Assembly (NCBI GenBank): GCA_002104895.1
Contig: MCFG01000201.1
Span: 1 to 62,500, forward strand
Reading direction: 5' to 3'
DNA: 62,500 bases
Source of the DNA: Anaeromyces robustus
Lineage: Eukaryota > Neocallimastigomycota > Neocallimastigomycetes > Neocallimastigales > Neocallimastigaceae
Position numbers and translations under genes: made by a program. Every line of letters begins with the position of its first letter. The stretch's first letter is position 1. Shown piece by piece: positions 38,801-54,138 of the stretch. The notes below the pieces were generated by a model, which searched no databases, was not told where the DNA came from, and saw only the letters and a list, made by a program, of their open reading frames with translations.

Positions 38801-39296
38801 TTTAATTTATTGGAAAAATAATATGAGATATAAAAAAAATTTTTATGTCAACATTAAAAAAAATGTTATTATATTATTACCATATATTAGATTACATTTC
38901 GATGTATAAACTAATATAATAATTATTATTTAATATAATAAATATGAGTAATTTAATTTAATAACAGATAATAATAATACCAAATTATTATACCAAATAA
39001 TAGTTTTTTTTTTATAATTACAATTACAATATTACAATAACCGCTTTTTTTCTTTTAAATATTAGGTTATTTAATTTATCTATTTATTTTATATTTATAT
39101 ATGAATAATAAGAAAGTTAACAAAATATAAACAGTTTATATGTCTATACTTTTTATGAACAATAATACATTAATTACATATGTAATTTATTTTATTAGAC
39201 ATTTTAATAAATTATATATATAATATTTCAATAATTTAAATGTAATATTTTATATAATTAAATAATAATTACTAATAAGCTATAATTATATATTTA

Positions 39297-39329
<33 letters not shown>

Positions 39330-40994
39330 GTAAATATATATAGTTATATCTTTGTAAATAAATATTAATTAATTAAAGTTGTGTAAGTAAAATATAATAA
39401 AAAATTAATAAATTAATATATATCATATACATATTTAGTAATAGTTCTAAAATTATCATAATTAAATTATTAATTTATATTTAATATATTTTTTTTTCCT
39501 CTATTTTATCTATTTTATTATTATTTGTTATTTGTTATTTTTTTTTTTGATTATTTGCTATTTATTATTAATTATTAGCTATTATTTTTTATTAATTATT
39601 ATAAAATATTAATAATCACACAATTTATCTTGTCTATATTATTATTAAATAAATATATTTAAAAATGGGATAATTTAAAAAAGATAAATTTTCTATTTCT
39701 TTTTTCTTTTTTTCATTTGTTTTTTAATATAATTAATTAAAAAATAAAAAAAAAAACAAGATTAAAGGTTAATCAATAAATTTATTTTTTTTTATTAAAA
39801 TTAGAACATAAATGACTCAAATAAAGAAAAGTACATATAGTAAATATTATTAATTAAGATTATAGTATTTACAAACATAAATAAAAAAAAATAAGTTGTA
39901 GAATAAGAAAAAAAAAAAGTAATTTTTTATTATTATCTGTTGTATTTCATATAACCATAAAAAAAGTTTTTTTTTTCTTTTACATATAATAATATATATA
40001 ATAATTAAATGAATATAAATATAATTATATTAACTATTGTCATTTAAAAAAAATTAATTATAACAAAATAGGAAATAAAAGAAAAGAAAAATTAGTAATA
40101 ATAATATTAATATTTTTTAAGGCTATTTAGTTTGTTAAGCTATTTTCTTTCTTTTTTTTTTTAATTCTAGATAATTTAAAAAAAATTATAAAAACAAAAT
40201 AATAATAATAAAAATTATAAATATGATAAAATGATAGTAATTAAAATAATCATAGAAATATCATTTTATAATTGTCATAATTGTATGGAATAATAATAAC
40301 TTATACTATAACTGTCAAAATAAATATGGAATATTATAAACATTATGAATATCTTTTGAAAATAACAATAATAACTATTATTACTATTATTATTTTTAAA
40401 AGATAATTTATTTATTTTCATTATGTGAAGCATTTTTGAATAAAAATGATGTAAAAAAAAAAAAAATTTTTTTTCTCATAACAATAATAATTTATATATG
40501 TAATATATATTTCAATTATATTGTAATGTAATGTAATTATATATTATATTTTATATATTTATAATTATATTTTTAATATATTGTAGGGTATATTTTAATA
40601 TATTTTGATTTGTATTTCTATTCAATTTTTTATATATAAATGTTTAACTTTATTTAAATCGTTTTGTTTTTGCTTTTTTTTTTTTTTAAAAAAAAAAAAA
40701 AACAAAGATATATAAAATATTATTAATATGCCAATAACTGCATTTCTTTTATATATTATATAGTATAATTTAATATATAATTGTTTTATATTATAATTGC
40801 TATTATTATTGTTTTTTTTTTTATATTTTTTTATATTTTTTTATAATTTTTTTTTATATTCTAATACTTAACATATAAAATTATTATAGAACAAAAATTT
40901 TTTTTTTTTTAATATTAACTGCAATAATTGTTAATATAAAGTTAGTAATATTCAAATCATGCGAATCATTTTATCATAGTACAAAAAAAATTAC

Positions 40995-41240
40995 AATAAA
41001 TAAATAAATAAATATGTAACAAATAAATAAATAATAAATAAATAATAAATAAATAATAAATAAATAAATAATAAATAAATAATTAATAATTAATAAATAA
41101 ATAATAAATAAATAATTAATAATTAATAAATAAATAATAAATAAATAATTAATAATTAATAAATAAATAATTAATAAACAATAAATAAATAAATAATTAA
41201 TTAATAATTAATAAATAAATAATAAATAAATAATTATTAA
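40995..41240. repeat. AAAT/AAT compound repeat
   Basis: A higher-order unit of about 48 bp (AATAAATAATAAATAAATAA then TTAATAATTAATAAATAA) recurs about four times. Confidence 0.88.
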
Positions 41241-41512
41241 CAATTATTAACTATTATTAACTAGTATTAAATATATATTAAATAGATAAATAAATTTAAA
41301 TACTAAATCTTTAATAATTAATTCATACTTGCTAGTTAAAAATCCGCTATTTTATGAACATTATTTTGATGATTAGTTTTTTTTTTTGTATCTTTTATTA
41401 TATATTATATATTATATTATATATATGTGAAATATTTATATTTTTGTTTTTTTCAGAAACATTACATTGTAAAGATTAACATTTAAATATAAAATTAAAA
41501 ATATATATAAAA

Positions 41513-41632
41513 AAGCAATAACTTATGTATCAATAAAAAAAAAAGCAACAACTTATGTATCAATAAAAACAAAAAGCAACAACTATGTATCAATAAAAAC
41601 AAAAACAAAAAAAACATATGTATCAATGTATC
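41513..41632 (+). repeat. ~33-bp tandem repeat, three to four copies
   Basis: Units contain AAAAAGCAACAACTTATGTA and TCAATAAAAAC. The last copy has lost the GCAACAACT part and has A-rich padding. Confidence 0.85.
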
Positions 41633-43625
41633 AAGTTTTTATTTTTTTATTAATTTAATATTTAATATATTTTATTTTATACATATCTGTCATGTCTTAT
41701 CTTTTTCTTATGACTTATAGTCTTTTGCTTTTATTTATTATTTTTATATAATTATATAACATATTGTAATAATAAATTAATTTTAATTTGAATAAAAAAA
41801 ATTTTTTTTGTTATTATTATTTTTATTATTTTTTTTTATATTTATTTATTGAAAACATGAAGGGATAAAAAAAATGTTTTTGGGGTTTATGATTTATTAT
41901 AACAAAAAAAAAAAAAATATGAATAAATATTATATAATAATGTTTTGTTATATTTTTTTATATTAGTAAATATGGTTAGGATTCATTGATATGTAATTAT
42001 TATAATAAATACTTTCGGATTTCGGAGGTTATTTTTAGTAATATAAATTAATATATTTATTTTTTAATATATTAAAAAAAATTTTTTTTTTTTTTTGACA
42101 GAAAAAAAAATAAGTAAAATGGAAAACAAATTTAATAAACAATTATATATTTGTTTATTATTTATAAATATATTTAAATATATTTAAATTTTTATATGTT
42201 CTTATAAAATCATAACATTTTTGTACAAAGTTAATATAAAAATTGTCATAATAATAAAAATGAATTAGGAATAATTTAATATAAATTATATATAAAATAA
42301 TTTTATATTCGTTAATAAAATAAGTATTTTTTTTTTTGATATTAAACTTTTATATTGTAAAAAAATTTTTGAAATAAAAAATAATTATTATAGTTTATAT
42401 ATTAAAATATTAAACTAAAGTTTTGAAACAAAATATGATATGAAAAAAAAAAAAACGAATATGAATTATGATATAAATTTATTAAAAAAAATTTTTTATA
42501 GCGGTTTTTATTAATATAATGTAATTTTTTTATTATATAAAATTATATTAAATTAATATATTCCATATTACTATTTTCTATGGTATCAAACAGATAATAT
42601 AATGCCAATACTTTAATAAATTAAATTAAAACATTGATTTTATGTGATTTTTATCATATAAAATATATTCATTATATTTATAATATATTTAATATATTAT
42701 GCCAATAAAATATAATATAAAATATAATATATTATATTATATACCTAAAAATTTATAGTTTATTCATGATAACTAAATATTTAATAAATTAAAATGTCAT
42801 CAAAATTATTATTAAATAGAGTTAATATATAATAAATAACTTAAAAATATATTCGGATATATTAAAATTTTATAATAAATATTTAATATATTGCACGAAT
42901 TATTATAACTTTATATATATATAAACAAAAAAAAAATAAAAAAATGAAATGTAAAAAAAAAATTTAAATAAAAAAAAAAGTAAAATGTTCATTTCTATTT
43001 AATCATAATATATTAATAATAATTTATAATATATTATAAATTGAATTATTAATATAATCATTTAAATTTTCTTAAAAAAGCGATATTAAAAATATTATAT
43101 ATTAAAAATTATATATTATAAATATATTTATATAATTTTAATATTTATATAATATTTAGTATTAATAATTTTTAATAATATTTAATATTTAATAATAAAA
43201 ATATTATTATTATTATTATATGATATGATATGATATTAAATATTTCTGACATAACTATATATAAAAAGAATTATTAAATATTAAATTTTAATTTTAATAT
43301 TTAATTTATAAATACTATTAAACCAAGTTCGGTTATTTTTCAATTTATTATTAAATATAATAAATATATTATGGTATATATTACAATACATTATAATATA
43401 TAATAGTATATTATAATTTTCTTAAATTGTTTTTATATCTTTTTCTTTTTTATTTTACTTTTTATGAGAAACTTTAAATAATAAAAAAAAATTTAATATA
43501 ATTATATTAAAATACGTATTAATTATAAAAGAAAATGTATTGTTTTTTAAATTTTAATTTCACTTTTTTTTTTAAATGTATCAATATTAAAATTTAATAA
43601 TAATAAAAATAATAATAATAATAAT

Positions 43626-43674
<49 letters not shown>

Positions 43675-44508
43675 TCATAAAAAAAATTAAATAAATAAAA
43701 AAAAAGTATATATATTATAAAATTTACTTTATTTTTTTTTTTCGTTTTTTTTTTTTATTATTTTTAAATATTAAACCGTTATTATTATTATTAATTAATA
43801 AAATGAGAATATAACAAAAAAAAATAATTTATATATATATATATTATATATATAAAAGAAAAAAGAATAAAAAAAAAAATAAAAAGAAAATTGTAAAAAT
43901 TAAAGAGTAAAGTTGAAAAAATTGAATATTTTACTTAGATTATGTATATATAAAAGTAATAAAAAATTAGATATTTTTTATAACCATTTATAAAAACAAT
44001 ATATTAAATAATTTAAAATATTATATTAGAAGTAAAAAAAAATATTTAGAGTAGAATTTTAATAAAAATTTATTTTTTACTTTACTTTTTAATTTCATTT
44101 GAAAGATAAAAAAGGAAAAATAAAATATAAAAATAAAAATTTTTATTTTCAATTATAAATTCTATAAATGAAAATTTAAAAAAAATATCGAAGCATTATT
44201 ATATTTGAATTAATAATAACATATATAAAAAAGCAAGAAATATAAAACAAGATAATAATAAATAATAATAATAATTATAAAATCAAAATAATATATATAT
44301 AATAATCTCAGTGAGATATATAATTATATAATTATTTATGGTTTAATATTTTGTTTAAAAAATTTTAAAAATTTTATATTTTATTAAATGTAATATAATA
44401 ATATTTTTATTATCAGTTATAAATAATAAATAATATATATAATTCAACAATAAAGTAAAAAAAAAATTTAATATACCAAATCATTATAAAATAATATTAA
44501 ACGAAAAA

Positions 44509-46547
44509 ATGAATGAACGTAAAAAGTTTTTAAAATTGGCATTAGAAACTTCTGATAATGAAGTCTATGTAAAGTCATATATACGAAATATTAATGATAC
44601 AAGCATTGGTTTATTACAACCTACATATACTAAATTAAATCTATTGAGTCCTATAAAAGGAACAACAAAATATATAACTTCACTTGATAGTACTGAAAGA
44701 TTTTTAATACCGGTACTAGAATGTAAAAATGTTAGTAAAAGCTTTTGTAATAATATTGACAATATTGTTTTAGACATTGAAAATGATTTAAGAAAAAATA
44801 TAGGTAAAAATTATATATACTTATTATAAATATTTAATAATTATAAAATATAGAATTTGAATTATAATTATATTTAATGATATAACATATAATAAAAAAA
44901 ATGAATAGAATAGGATTTAAATTTTTAATGATATTTTATTGAAATTATATATATATATATCATTTACATAATACACATATTAATTTTATTATTTTATTAT
45001 TTTGTTATTAATTATTTTTATTTTTATTTTTAATTTTATTTGATTTACAATAATTTTCATTAATATATATAATAAAATTAAAATAAAATTTATTAAAATT
45101 AAAATTCAAATTCAAATTCAAATTAAAATTCAAATTAAAATTAAAATTAAAATTAAAAGTGATATACAATCCAATAAAATTCAATATCATTTTTCATGAT
45201 ATAAATGATACTTCTGGTAGTTGTCAACAAACATTTGAAAGTGATACACATTTAGCAAGTACATTTATCAATGCTTATTATTTATTAAATAGTGAAAATT
45301 CAGATAAAAAATGTAATTATCCTCAAGCATTAGCAAAACAATTTTTAACAGATTATCAATTGGATTTAAAAGATTTTGATTTTACCATTACTCTTAGTCA
45401 AAATGAAAACTTTTATATAACTGTAAGTACATAATAAGTGTTTAAAATGAATATATTATGATAATAAAAGATGTTTTAAAAAATATATTTTCTTTAAAAA
45501 AAATTATTTTATTTTTTTTATATAATATAATTAACTTATATAAATAAAATATCATATGTATATATATATATACTTTTTTTTTTTTTTGAAACAGAATAAT
45601 AATGAGATTAATACTAAACCTGATGGATATGATTTAAAGTTGATTTTATATCATGAAATTATTCATGGTAAAGTATTATATTATAATATATTATTTATAT
45701 ATATAGTATAATATATATGTTTTAATTTTTTTATAATATTCATATTAATACTTTATCCTTTTATAATTATATAGGGTTAGGCATAAAATCTGAAGCAATT
45801 AGTTATCAAGAATATTTAAAGACAAATAGTGTAAATCCAAAAGATTATACATATTATACGGATAATCAATCATATTTATTTATAATGACTGAACCAACAA
45901 TTTATGATACATTTATAAGAAATGATTATATTTCTGAAAAGTCATTAGCAGAAGAAATGCAACCAATGGTTAATAAACTTCCAAGTTTACAACAAAAAAT
46001 GGGTGAATACGAAAAAGCAAACGTAATTAATTTTACAACACTTATGAATAAAGAAGTTGAAATGAATAATACTATTCTTAATGGTGCTTATAGAGCTTTA
46101 AATATAGTTATTCAAGAAGGTTTATATTTTAAAGGAAATCATTATAATATACCATTACAAGTATTTGTCAATGAATTTCAATTGGGTGTTAGTATTAGTC
46201 ATACTGCACATCATGTAAATGAAATTGAAAATACAACTGAAGTTGGTGATAATATATTATTAGATTGGAAAATACCTTCTGGAAAACTTATTACAGATAC
46301 CCAACCAAGTACTAATGAATTAGATAATTCCACTAATAGTAGTTTTATGGGTCCAAAAATTTTGGATATGTTAAATACTATAGGGTGGCAAACTTTAAAT
46401 AGTACTGATCAACCAAAATATAATGTAAATGAATCTGTGAATATTTTTGCTGATATATCAAATGATTCTTATTTATTTTCATCATTTTCAATACCGTATA
46501 TTTGTATAATTGAATTATGTATATTTTTAATATTTTTAAGACATTAA
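44509..46547 (+). CDS. Putative HEXXH zinc metallopeptidase-like protein
   Basis: Four-exon model: 44509-44803, 45160-45422, 45595-45667, 45775-46547 (1404 nt, 467 residues), in frame throughout. Seen: HEIIH at residues 206-210 within LILYHEIIHGLGIKS. This is the zinc-binding HEXXH motif with a following G at 213, as in HEXXHxxG; the metzincin third His position holds Ser (216). The C-terminal half has a conserved-looking block FMGPKILDMLNTIGW. The protein ends in a hydrophobic segment, so a GPI or tail anchor is possible. An intron splits the codon just after HEIIH. Odd: no signal peptide is seen at the chosen start, although the anchor-like tail and several NxS/T sites suggest a secreted protein. 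A missing upstream exon is possible. Function is inferred only from the motif. Confidence 0.8.
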
Positions 46548-48249
46548 AAAAAAAAATAATAATAATAAATAAAATTCATTAAAAAAAAAAAAAAAACAAA
46601 AAAAAAAAAAAACAAAGAAATATGATAATAAACAATAAAATCAATTAAAAAAACAAAGAATAAAAAACCAAAAACCAAAAAAAAAAAAAAAAAAAGAAAA
46701 AAAACAAACAAACAAACAAACAAAAAAAATAACAGATAATTAAAGATAATTAATTAATTGATTAATTAATTAATAATAATAATAATAACAAAAATACCAT
46801 ATATTAATCAAAATAATATATCAATAATAATAATAAAAAAAAAAATAAGAAAATTGAAATATAATTTCAATATTCAATAGTAACAAGTTTTTATATTATA
46901 TATATCCTATTATCCTTATTTATTCATAACTTTTTTTTTTTTAATTAGTAAATTAATTTATTTCAGATTTCAAATTTTTTTTTATTTATTTATATTTTTA
47001 TATATATATATATTTATTATTTTTTTACTTGTTATAACATTAAAAAAAAAATAATAAATATATAAAGGAAAGAAAAAATAAAATAAAATAAAAGTAAAAT
47101 AAATATAAATTAATAAATTAATAATCATGATTAAAATAATTAAAAAAAAAAAATAATAAATATAAAAAAATAAAAAAATAAAAAAAATAAAAAATATATA
47201 TATATAAAAAAATTATGTTATTTTTATATAATTAATTAATTTATATATAATTATATAATGAAAAAAAGAAAAAAGAAAAAAAAAAAAAAACAGTACTAAA
47301 AAAATGCAAAAAATAATTTTTTTATAATATAATATAATGAAAAAAATAATATTATAAAAAATATTATAAAAATATTATACAATTATACTTATTACTATTA
47401 TCTTTTTATAAAAGGGTAATAATAATAATAATAATAATTGAAACAATAATATAATATAATATATATATACAAAACAATTAAATTTTAATTAATTAATTAA
47501 TAATTGTAAATGATTTATGTATATTATAATAATAAGTAAAAAAAAAAAAAAAAAAAAAAAGATTTATATATATTTATTTATATAAATAAAAATAAGGAAG
47601 AAAAGATATATAATATAAAAGAAAAGAGAAAAAAAAATTGTAGAATGAATGTAAAAATAATTATTACTTTTTTTTAGCATTAAAATAAAAATAAAATTCA
47701 ACAATAAAAAAACTAAGTAATAACATAAAATAAAAATGTAAAGAATTAATTTTTTAGTATTAAAAATAGTAAAATAAGATAAATTAAAAAAAAATTAATT
47801 TTTTTTAAAAAAGATAGTAAAATATGAAATATGGATTACAGAATAATGAAGGAAAAAAAAAATATAATAAATTTTTTATGAAATATATATAAATATTATA
47901 TATATATATATAATATTTATAAATATTGTTAAGGGAAAATATAATGAAAAAGAGATAGAAAAAAAAGAAAAATAAAAAAAGAAAAATAAAAAAAGAAATA
48001 ATAATAATAATAATAATAAAAATAATAATAATAAAAAAAAGGTATCATTCATTATAATTTAATCTATTTTTAAACTATTTAAACTTTTTTTATACCATTT
48101 TTTTTATCCCAAAAGAAGATAAAATTTATAGTTTTATAAATTCATTAAATTCAAACCAATAATTGAAATATAAAAAATCATCTCCATATTAATAATATTA
48201 ATTAATCATTTATTACTTATTAATATTATTTATTTATTCTTTTTATTTA

Positions 48250-48281
<32 letters not shown>

Positions 48282-49228
48282 TTTATTATTTTTTTTTTTA
48301 GAAATAAATGATTTGATTTATAGTTTTGCTATTATTAAGTATCTATAATTCAAAGAATAAAGTAAATAGGTGATTGTATTTAATTCTAAAAAGAAGTGTT
48401 ACATATAATTTATATATAATATTATAATTTATATATAATATTCAGTTATTTAAATATTTAATTTTATATTTATTTAGGTATTTAAATTGTGTATATATAT
48501 ATATAAATTAATACCTTTTTTTTTCATATGAATTTAATTTTAATGAAAAAAAAATTTTTATAAAAATTATATATATTATATATATAGATATATAAATCTT
48601 AATCTTATCTTTGAAGATTTAAAGTTATAAAAAAAAAAAATAAATTATATTTATTATTAAAAATAGTTCAATAATAATATTTTTTTTTTACTACTACTAC
48701 AATTTTTAATATTATAGTTTATATTATAGTTTTTATATATATTTTAATTTTTTCATTAAATTTTCAAAATTTTACCCAAGATTTTTATATTTTTTAATTT
48801 ACTTAATTTAAAAGTTAAATTATCCATTCATTTTACTACAATTTAATAATTGTTGCATCAGTTGGAATCAATTTTTTATATCATAATAATAGTAATAAAA
48901 TTAATTATAAGAATAATAATAATAATAAAAAAAAATATGATATTTTTATTAATAAATAACAGTTATTAGTAATAAAAAAAAAAGAATAAGAATAAAAATA
49001 AATAATATTAACTATTATTATCATTCTATTTGATTATAGTTATTAAGTACCTTTTTTTTTTATATATATATAACAATATTAGTAATTAATTTATTATAGA
49101 ATTCTTTTTATATATAATAATTTTTTAATAGTATCATGACATACAGAATTTAAATAGATTACTATATTTATAAAAATAAAATTAATTAAAAGTTTTTCTT
49201 TTTTATTTTCTCTTTTTTCTTTTTCTTT

Positions 49229-49264
<36 letters not shown>

Positions 49265-49723
49265 TTCTATGGTAAAATTTTAAATACAACCAATATCGTT
49301 GTATTATTTATAATATAAAAAATAATAAATATTAATTAATATAAAAAATAAGAAAAAAAAGTAAAAAAAAAAAATAATAAAACTATCTTTTATTATTATT
49401 GAAGATATTTTTATTTTTATTTCTTTTTTAATATTTTTTTTTACATTATTTCAAAAATTTAAAAAATCAAGAAACAAACAAAGTATAAGCAAACAAATTA
49501 TATCTATACATATTTATCTTATATAAACTTAATAGAAATAAAAAAACAAAAATAAAATTATTTAATATTATAATATTAATAATATCATCATTAATTATAT
49601 TAGATAAAGTAATATTAAAATCGAATAAAAAATCATAATTGATTAATAAATTAATATAAAACAAAAAAAATTTTTTTAGTTTCATAGAATAGGTAAAAAA
49701 AAAAATAATAAAAGGAGTTAAAA
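46548..49723. other. Gene-free A/T-rich intergenic region
   Basis: A-rich runs with sparse C directly downstream of the metallopeptidase-like gene (46550-46740), then poly-A, poly-T and (AAT)n sequence. A 34-nt T-rich run lies near 49227-49260. The 99-residue minus-strand frame at 49467-49766 overlaps the start of the next gene and is a low-complexity artefact. Confidence 0.75.
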
Positions 49724-50519
49724 ATGAATGATTATTGTTTAAGACCACCATTACCATTAGAACCAAAAAAAAATAATCTTAAAAATGGTTCACCAAATTA
49801 TTTTAATAAATCATCATGTGAAACGGTAGCATCTACTAATCCATATTTATCAAATACTTCCCTTTCTAGTTATGCTAATTCAGAATTTATGACGATGAGT
49901 TTTTATCGTGATAATATTTTACAAAATTATAATGAAAAATTTGAAACTTACCCAAGAATTCTTCATATACCTCCATCTATTACTTGTCAAAATGATTTTT
50001 CTTGGGGTTTTTGGAATTGGATTCATAGTAAAGATAATACACTTCAAAATGATGTAGCTGAAGATAAAAATCCTGAAGATTCAGAAACAATTTCTTATAC
50101 GAAAGTTTTTAATTATGATGGTAGTCCTTTTAAATTAAATGATGCTTTTGATCATCATCCTAAACATTTCCATTTAGAACGTAATAATATTCCTACTCCA
50201 AGATCTGAAGCTATTGCTAATCAACATTCTAATCCATCGACAAATGAAATAACAAATATTGATCAAATGATGTTTAAAGGTGGTACTATTAATTTAAGAA
50301 ATCAAGTAAAGTAAGTATTAAAAAAAAAAAAATTAAAAATATAAAAAAAAAAAATAGAAAAATAGAAAAAATAGAAAAAATAGAAATATAAAAAATAGAA
50401 AAAATAAGTAAAAATAATACACAGTTAAATAAGAAAAAAAATTTTTTATATTATTTATAAAAAAAAATTACCAATAATAATATTCTTCTTTGTATATTAA
50501 TTTATTATAAAAATTTTTA

Positions 50520-50555
<36 letters not shown>

Positions 50556-50578
50556 TAAAAAATAAAACAAAACAAAAC

Positions 50579-50609
<31 letters not shown>

Positions 50610-51268
50610 ACAAAAACAAAAACAAAAACAAAAACAAAAACAAAAAAAAAAAAAACATTGGAATAATAGAAGAAATGGTGTTAATACTTCTCCAAGTATT
50701 AATCTTTCATCTATTAAAGGTTTAAAAGAAAATATTGTACCAAGATTCTATATTCAATTTATGAGTTTTAAGGGTGAACGTTTTAATAATGGTAAATATA
50801 AAAATAACAATTGTTTCTAAAATATTTATAATATATATATATATATATATATAAAAGTAATATATATTAAATAATTATTAAAAAAACTTTTTCTTATTTT
50901 AAATTATATTTTTCTTTATTACTGTTTTTAATTAATACGAACAAATAATTTATAATGATTTATATTATAATTACTATATATATATATGTATATTATAGTA
51001 AGTTCAATCTGTTGCTCTCTTGAAATCAATAATAAAAAAGTATTTACTGGTGTAGCTCCATGTATTAAAAATAATGATGGTAGTGTTACAGCTCAATTTA
51101 ATGAAGCCTTTGTTTTGTAAGTTTTTATTTTTATTTAATTATTATATATATTATATATAATAATATATATATATTTTTTTATATGAAAATAATAATTATA
51201 ATTATAATATAAATAATAAATTATTATATTATTATTATTATTATTATTAACATATTTACTTTCTTAAT

Positions 51269-51302
<34 letters not shown>

Positions 51303-51949
51303 TTTATAATTTATTTCATCTTTATTATTATAGTGATGTTCCATCCATGGAATTTACTATTACTGTTAATGTTTATGGTTTATACCATAAAAAGATTAAT
51401 AAATCTTTTATTAATAATGTAAAACATACTTTAAATATAAAAAATGAAAATAAATCAATAAAACCAAGTTATACTGGCGTATTTAAAAATCACCATTTAA
51501 ATAATAATGATTTATACCTTTTTGCTAATAGTATTACTGGTCCAAAAAATTCTACTCTTACTAAATCCATTTCTATCATTTCAAATACTTTTAAAAAATC
51601 AAATAATAAAAATTCTACTCCTAAAAATCCTATAGATAATATAGATGCAGTAGGTCAAGAAATTTTCATTGGAGATTATGAACTTCATTTTAATGCTCAA
51701 CAATTAGATAAAACTACTACAACTTATACATTAAATCCTGTTATTGTTCCTACAAATAATAATAATAATAATAATTATAATAAAAAACATCAACAATCCA
51801 TCATTCTTCAAACTGGTATTTATTGGGATGAAAAAGTTAAACAAACTATTTCTGTAAGTTTTTATTTATAATATAAAAAAAAAAAGATAAAATATATATA
51901 TATACATATATATTCAACATAATTTATAATATATATTAAATTATTATTT

Positions 51950-51984
<35 letters not shown>

Positions 51985-52099
51985 TTCATTTACTAATAAT
52001 ATAAATTATTTTTATTATATTTTTTTTATAGTATATTAATGAAAATATTTACTGTGACTATCTTAGTGTTCAACTTTCAACTACCACTGTTCCAGTAAA

Positions 52100-52143
<44 letters not shown>

Positions 52144-53309
52144 ATTATTATTATTATTATTATTGTTGTTGTTGTTATTGTTATTGTTATTGTTATTGTT
52201 GTTATTATTATTATTATTATTATTTCTTTTTATTTTTATTATTGATATTGTTTTTTCTTTATTTTCTCATTTTATTGTAATATAAAATATTAATTTTTTT
52301 TACTTTTTTTTATTTTATTTATCTAATTAAAAAATTAGATTTGGAAACGTTATTGGGTTATATTTAAAGAAAACTTCTTAACCTTCTATGACTTTGAATA
52401 TAAAGAGGTATGGTTAAAAAAAAAAAAAAAAGAATGAAGAAAATTATATATTTATTAAAAATTTAATTTTTTTTTTAAAAAAAAAATAATTATTATAACA
52501 ATACTTGATAATTAAATATAAACATTATATATATATTATTATTATTATATAAATTATAGAAAAAGGAACCTATTGGAAAGATTGATATTCATACATTGAA
52601 ATCTATAGGTTTACCAAATCCAGAATATAATAGTATGCCAAATTGTTTCTGTATTGAATTTGAAGAAGGTAAAGATTTAGCTGATATTGTTGGTGTATAT
52701 CAAAAAGAAGGTGATTATAATGAAAAAGATGAAGTTGAAGATATTTCAGTTAAGAAATATGAAAGAATAAAACCAAAAGAAGAATTATTACTTAAAAAGA
52801 AAAATGTTGTAAAACCATCTGAAACTAATATTAATACTAATAATGATATTAGTGGTAGTCATAGTAATATTAATAGTAATAATACATTATATTCTGGTAA
52901 AAAGGATATAAATGATGATATAATAGAAGAAAAAGAAGAAGAAATAGAAGATTCTCAATCTGTTATTATTAAAGAAGATGTTGAAGAAAAGAAAAATAAT
53001 GAAAATAATGAAGTTAATAATTCAATTAATAATGTAGATACAAGTCTTAGTAATACTATTGAAGATATGATCAAGAATATATCCATTGAAGTTAATGGTA
53101 AACCAATAGGAGAAGAAAAAGATGATAATAATAATGATACAAGTAATTCTAATAGTACATTACATCAACAAGAAAAAATTCCTCATTATGAATGGATTAA
53201 TAGAGTTGTAACGAAATCTAATGCTTATTTCTACACTGATTCTCCATCAAAATTAAATAAATGGATTAATGTTATTGAAGAATCTCCATGTTTCCAAATT
53301 ACTAAATAG
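49724..53309 (+). CDS. Anillin/Bud4-like protein (anillin-homology + PH domain)
   Basis: Seven-exon model: 49724-50310, 50670-50791, 50999-51116, 51334-51853, 52032-52094, 52339-52407, 52560-53309 (2229 nt, 742 residues). All GT-AG junctions keep frame. Seen: residues 1-195 are polar and probably unstructured. An anillin-homology region spans about 216-465, with VPRFYIQFMSFKGE, FDVPSMEFTITVNVYGLYHKK and IGDYELHF-type strands. A PH domain begins at IWKRYWVIFKENFLTFYDFE (471-490) and continues as EPIGKIDI. It is interrupted at about 542-697 by an Asn/Glu/Asp-rich insert and finishes with NAYFYTDSPSKLNKWINVIE. This order matches anillin, Bud4 and Mid2, which place septins and the contractile ring at the cell cortex during division. 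Long introns include a (CAAAA)n tract (intron 1) and (ATT)n/(GTT)n (intron 5). Exact symbol unknown. Confidence 0.88.
50564..50644. repeat. (CAAAA)n/(CAAAAA)n microsatellite in an intron
   Basis: Five CAAAA units, then eight CAAAAA units and a poly-A run. It lies 25 nt before the acceptor of intron 1 of the anillin-like gene, where a pyrimidine tract would normally be expected. Confidence 0.92.
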
Positions 53310-54138
53310 AAATAATAATTAAATTAAATCAAATAAAGTTTGAAAATAATTTTATTAAAGAAAAAATATATATATATATATATATATATCTATATATATA
53401 TATTCATTTATTTATATATAATTTTTCTCTATTAATAATATAACTTTATATTACTATCAATAATGAAAAAAAAATTTTTTTAATTATTAGTTATAATTAT
53501 AATTATCAGTTTAATATTTAAAAAAAAAAAATAAAAGAAAAAAGAATAGATTATTTATTTATTTATTTAATTTTTTGTTTAATAAAATATTAATAATAGT
53601 AATAATGATAAAAAAAAAAACTAAAATTTTTTCTCTATTATATTTAAAAGAGTAAAATAAAGATAGATTTATTAGATTAAATTAATAATAATAATAATAA
53701 ATAATAATTTAAACTATAGAAAAAAAAAATTAAAAATAAAATATAATATAAATATTAAATATATATTTTATAATCTAAGTATTATTTTATTTTTAATTTT
53801 TTTCTTTTATATTCAATTTGAAAATATTAATAGTATTATTTTATCTTCTATACTGAATAATGCATTTATTTATTTATTTATTTAGTTTTTTTTTTTTTTT
53901 TTTTTTTTAATTTTTAATATTTGTTAAAATAGTAAAATGTATAGTAATAAAGATTAAAAACAATAGTATTTATTAAATATTTATATATTTATTTTTTTCT
54001 CTTTATTTATTAAAATTTCTCTTTATTTATTAAATTTTTATTATTTTCGAGTTTAGAGATAATAAATTATAATTATTATTGTTTATAATTATTGTTATAT
54101 TAAAATTTATTTCATTATTATTATTTAAATTTTTTTTA
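53310..54138. other. Convergent intergenic spacer
   Basis: A/T simple sequence ((TA)n near 53368-53402, poly-T near 53885-53908) between the 3' ends of the anillin-like gene (plus) and the Asn-rich gene (minus). No gene is seen. Confidence 0.8.
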
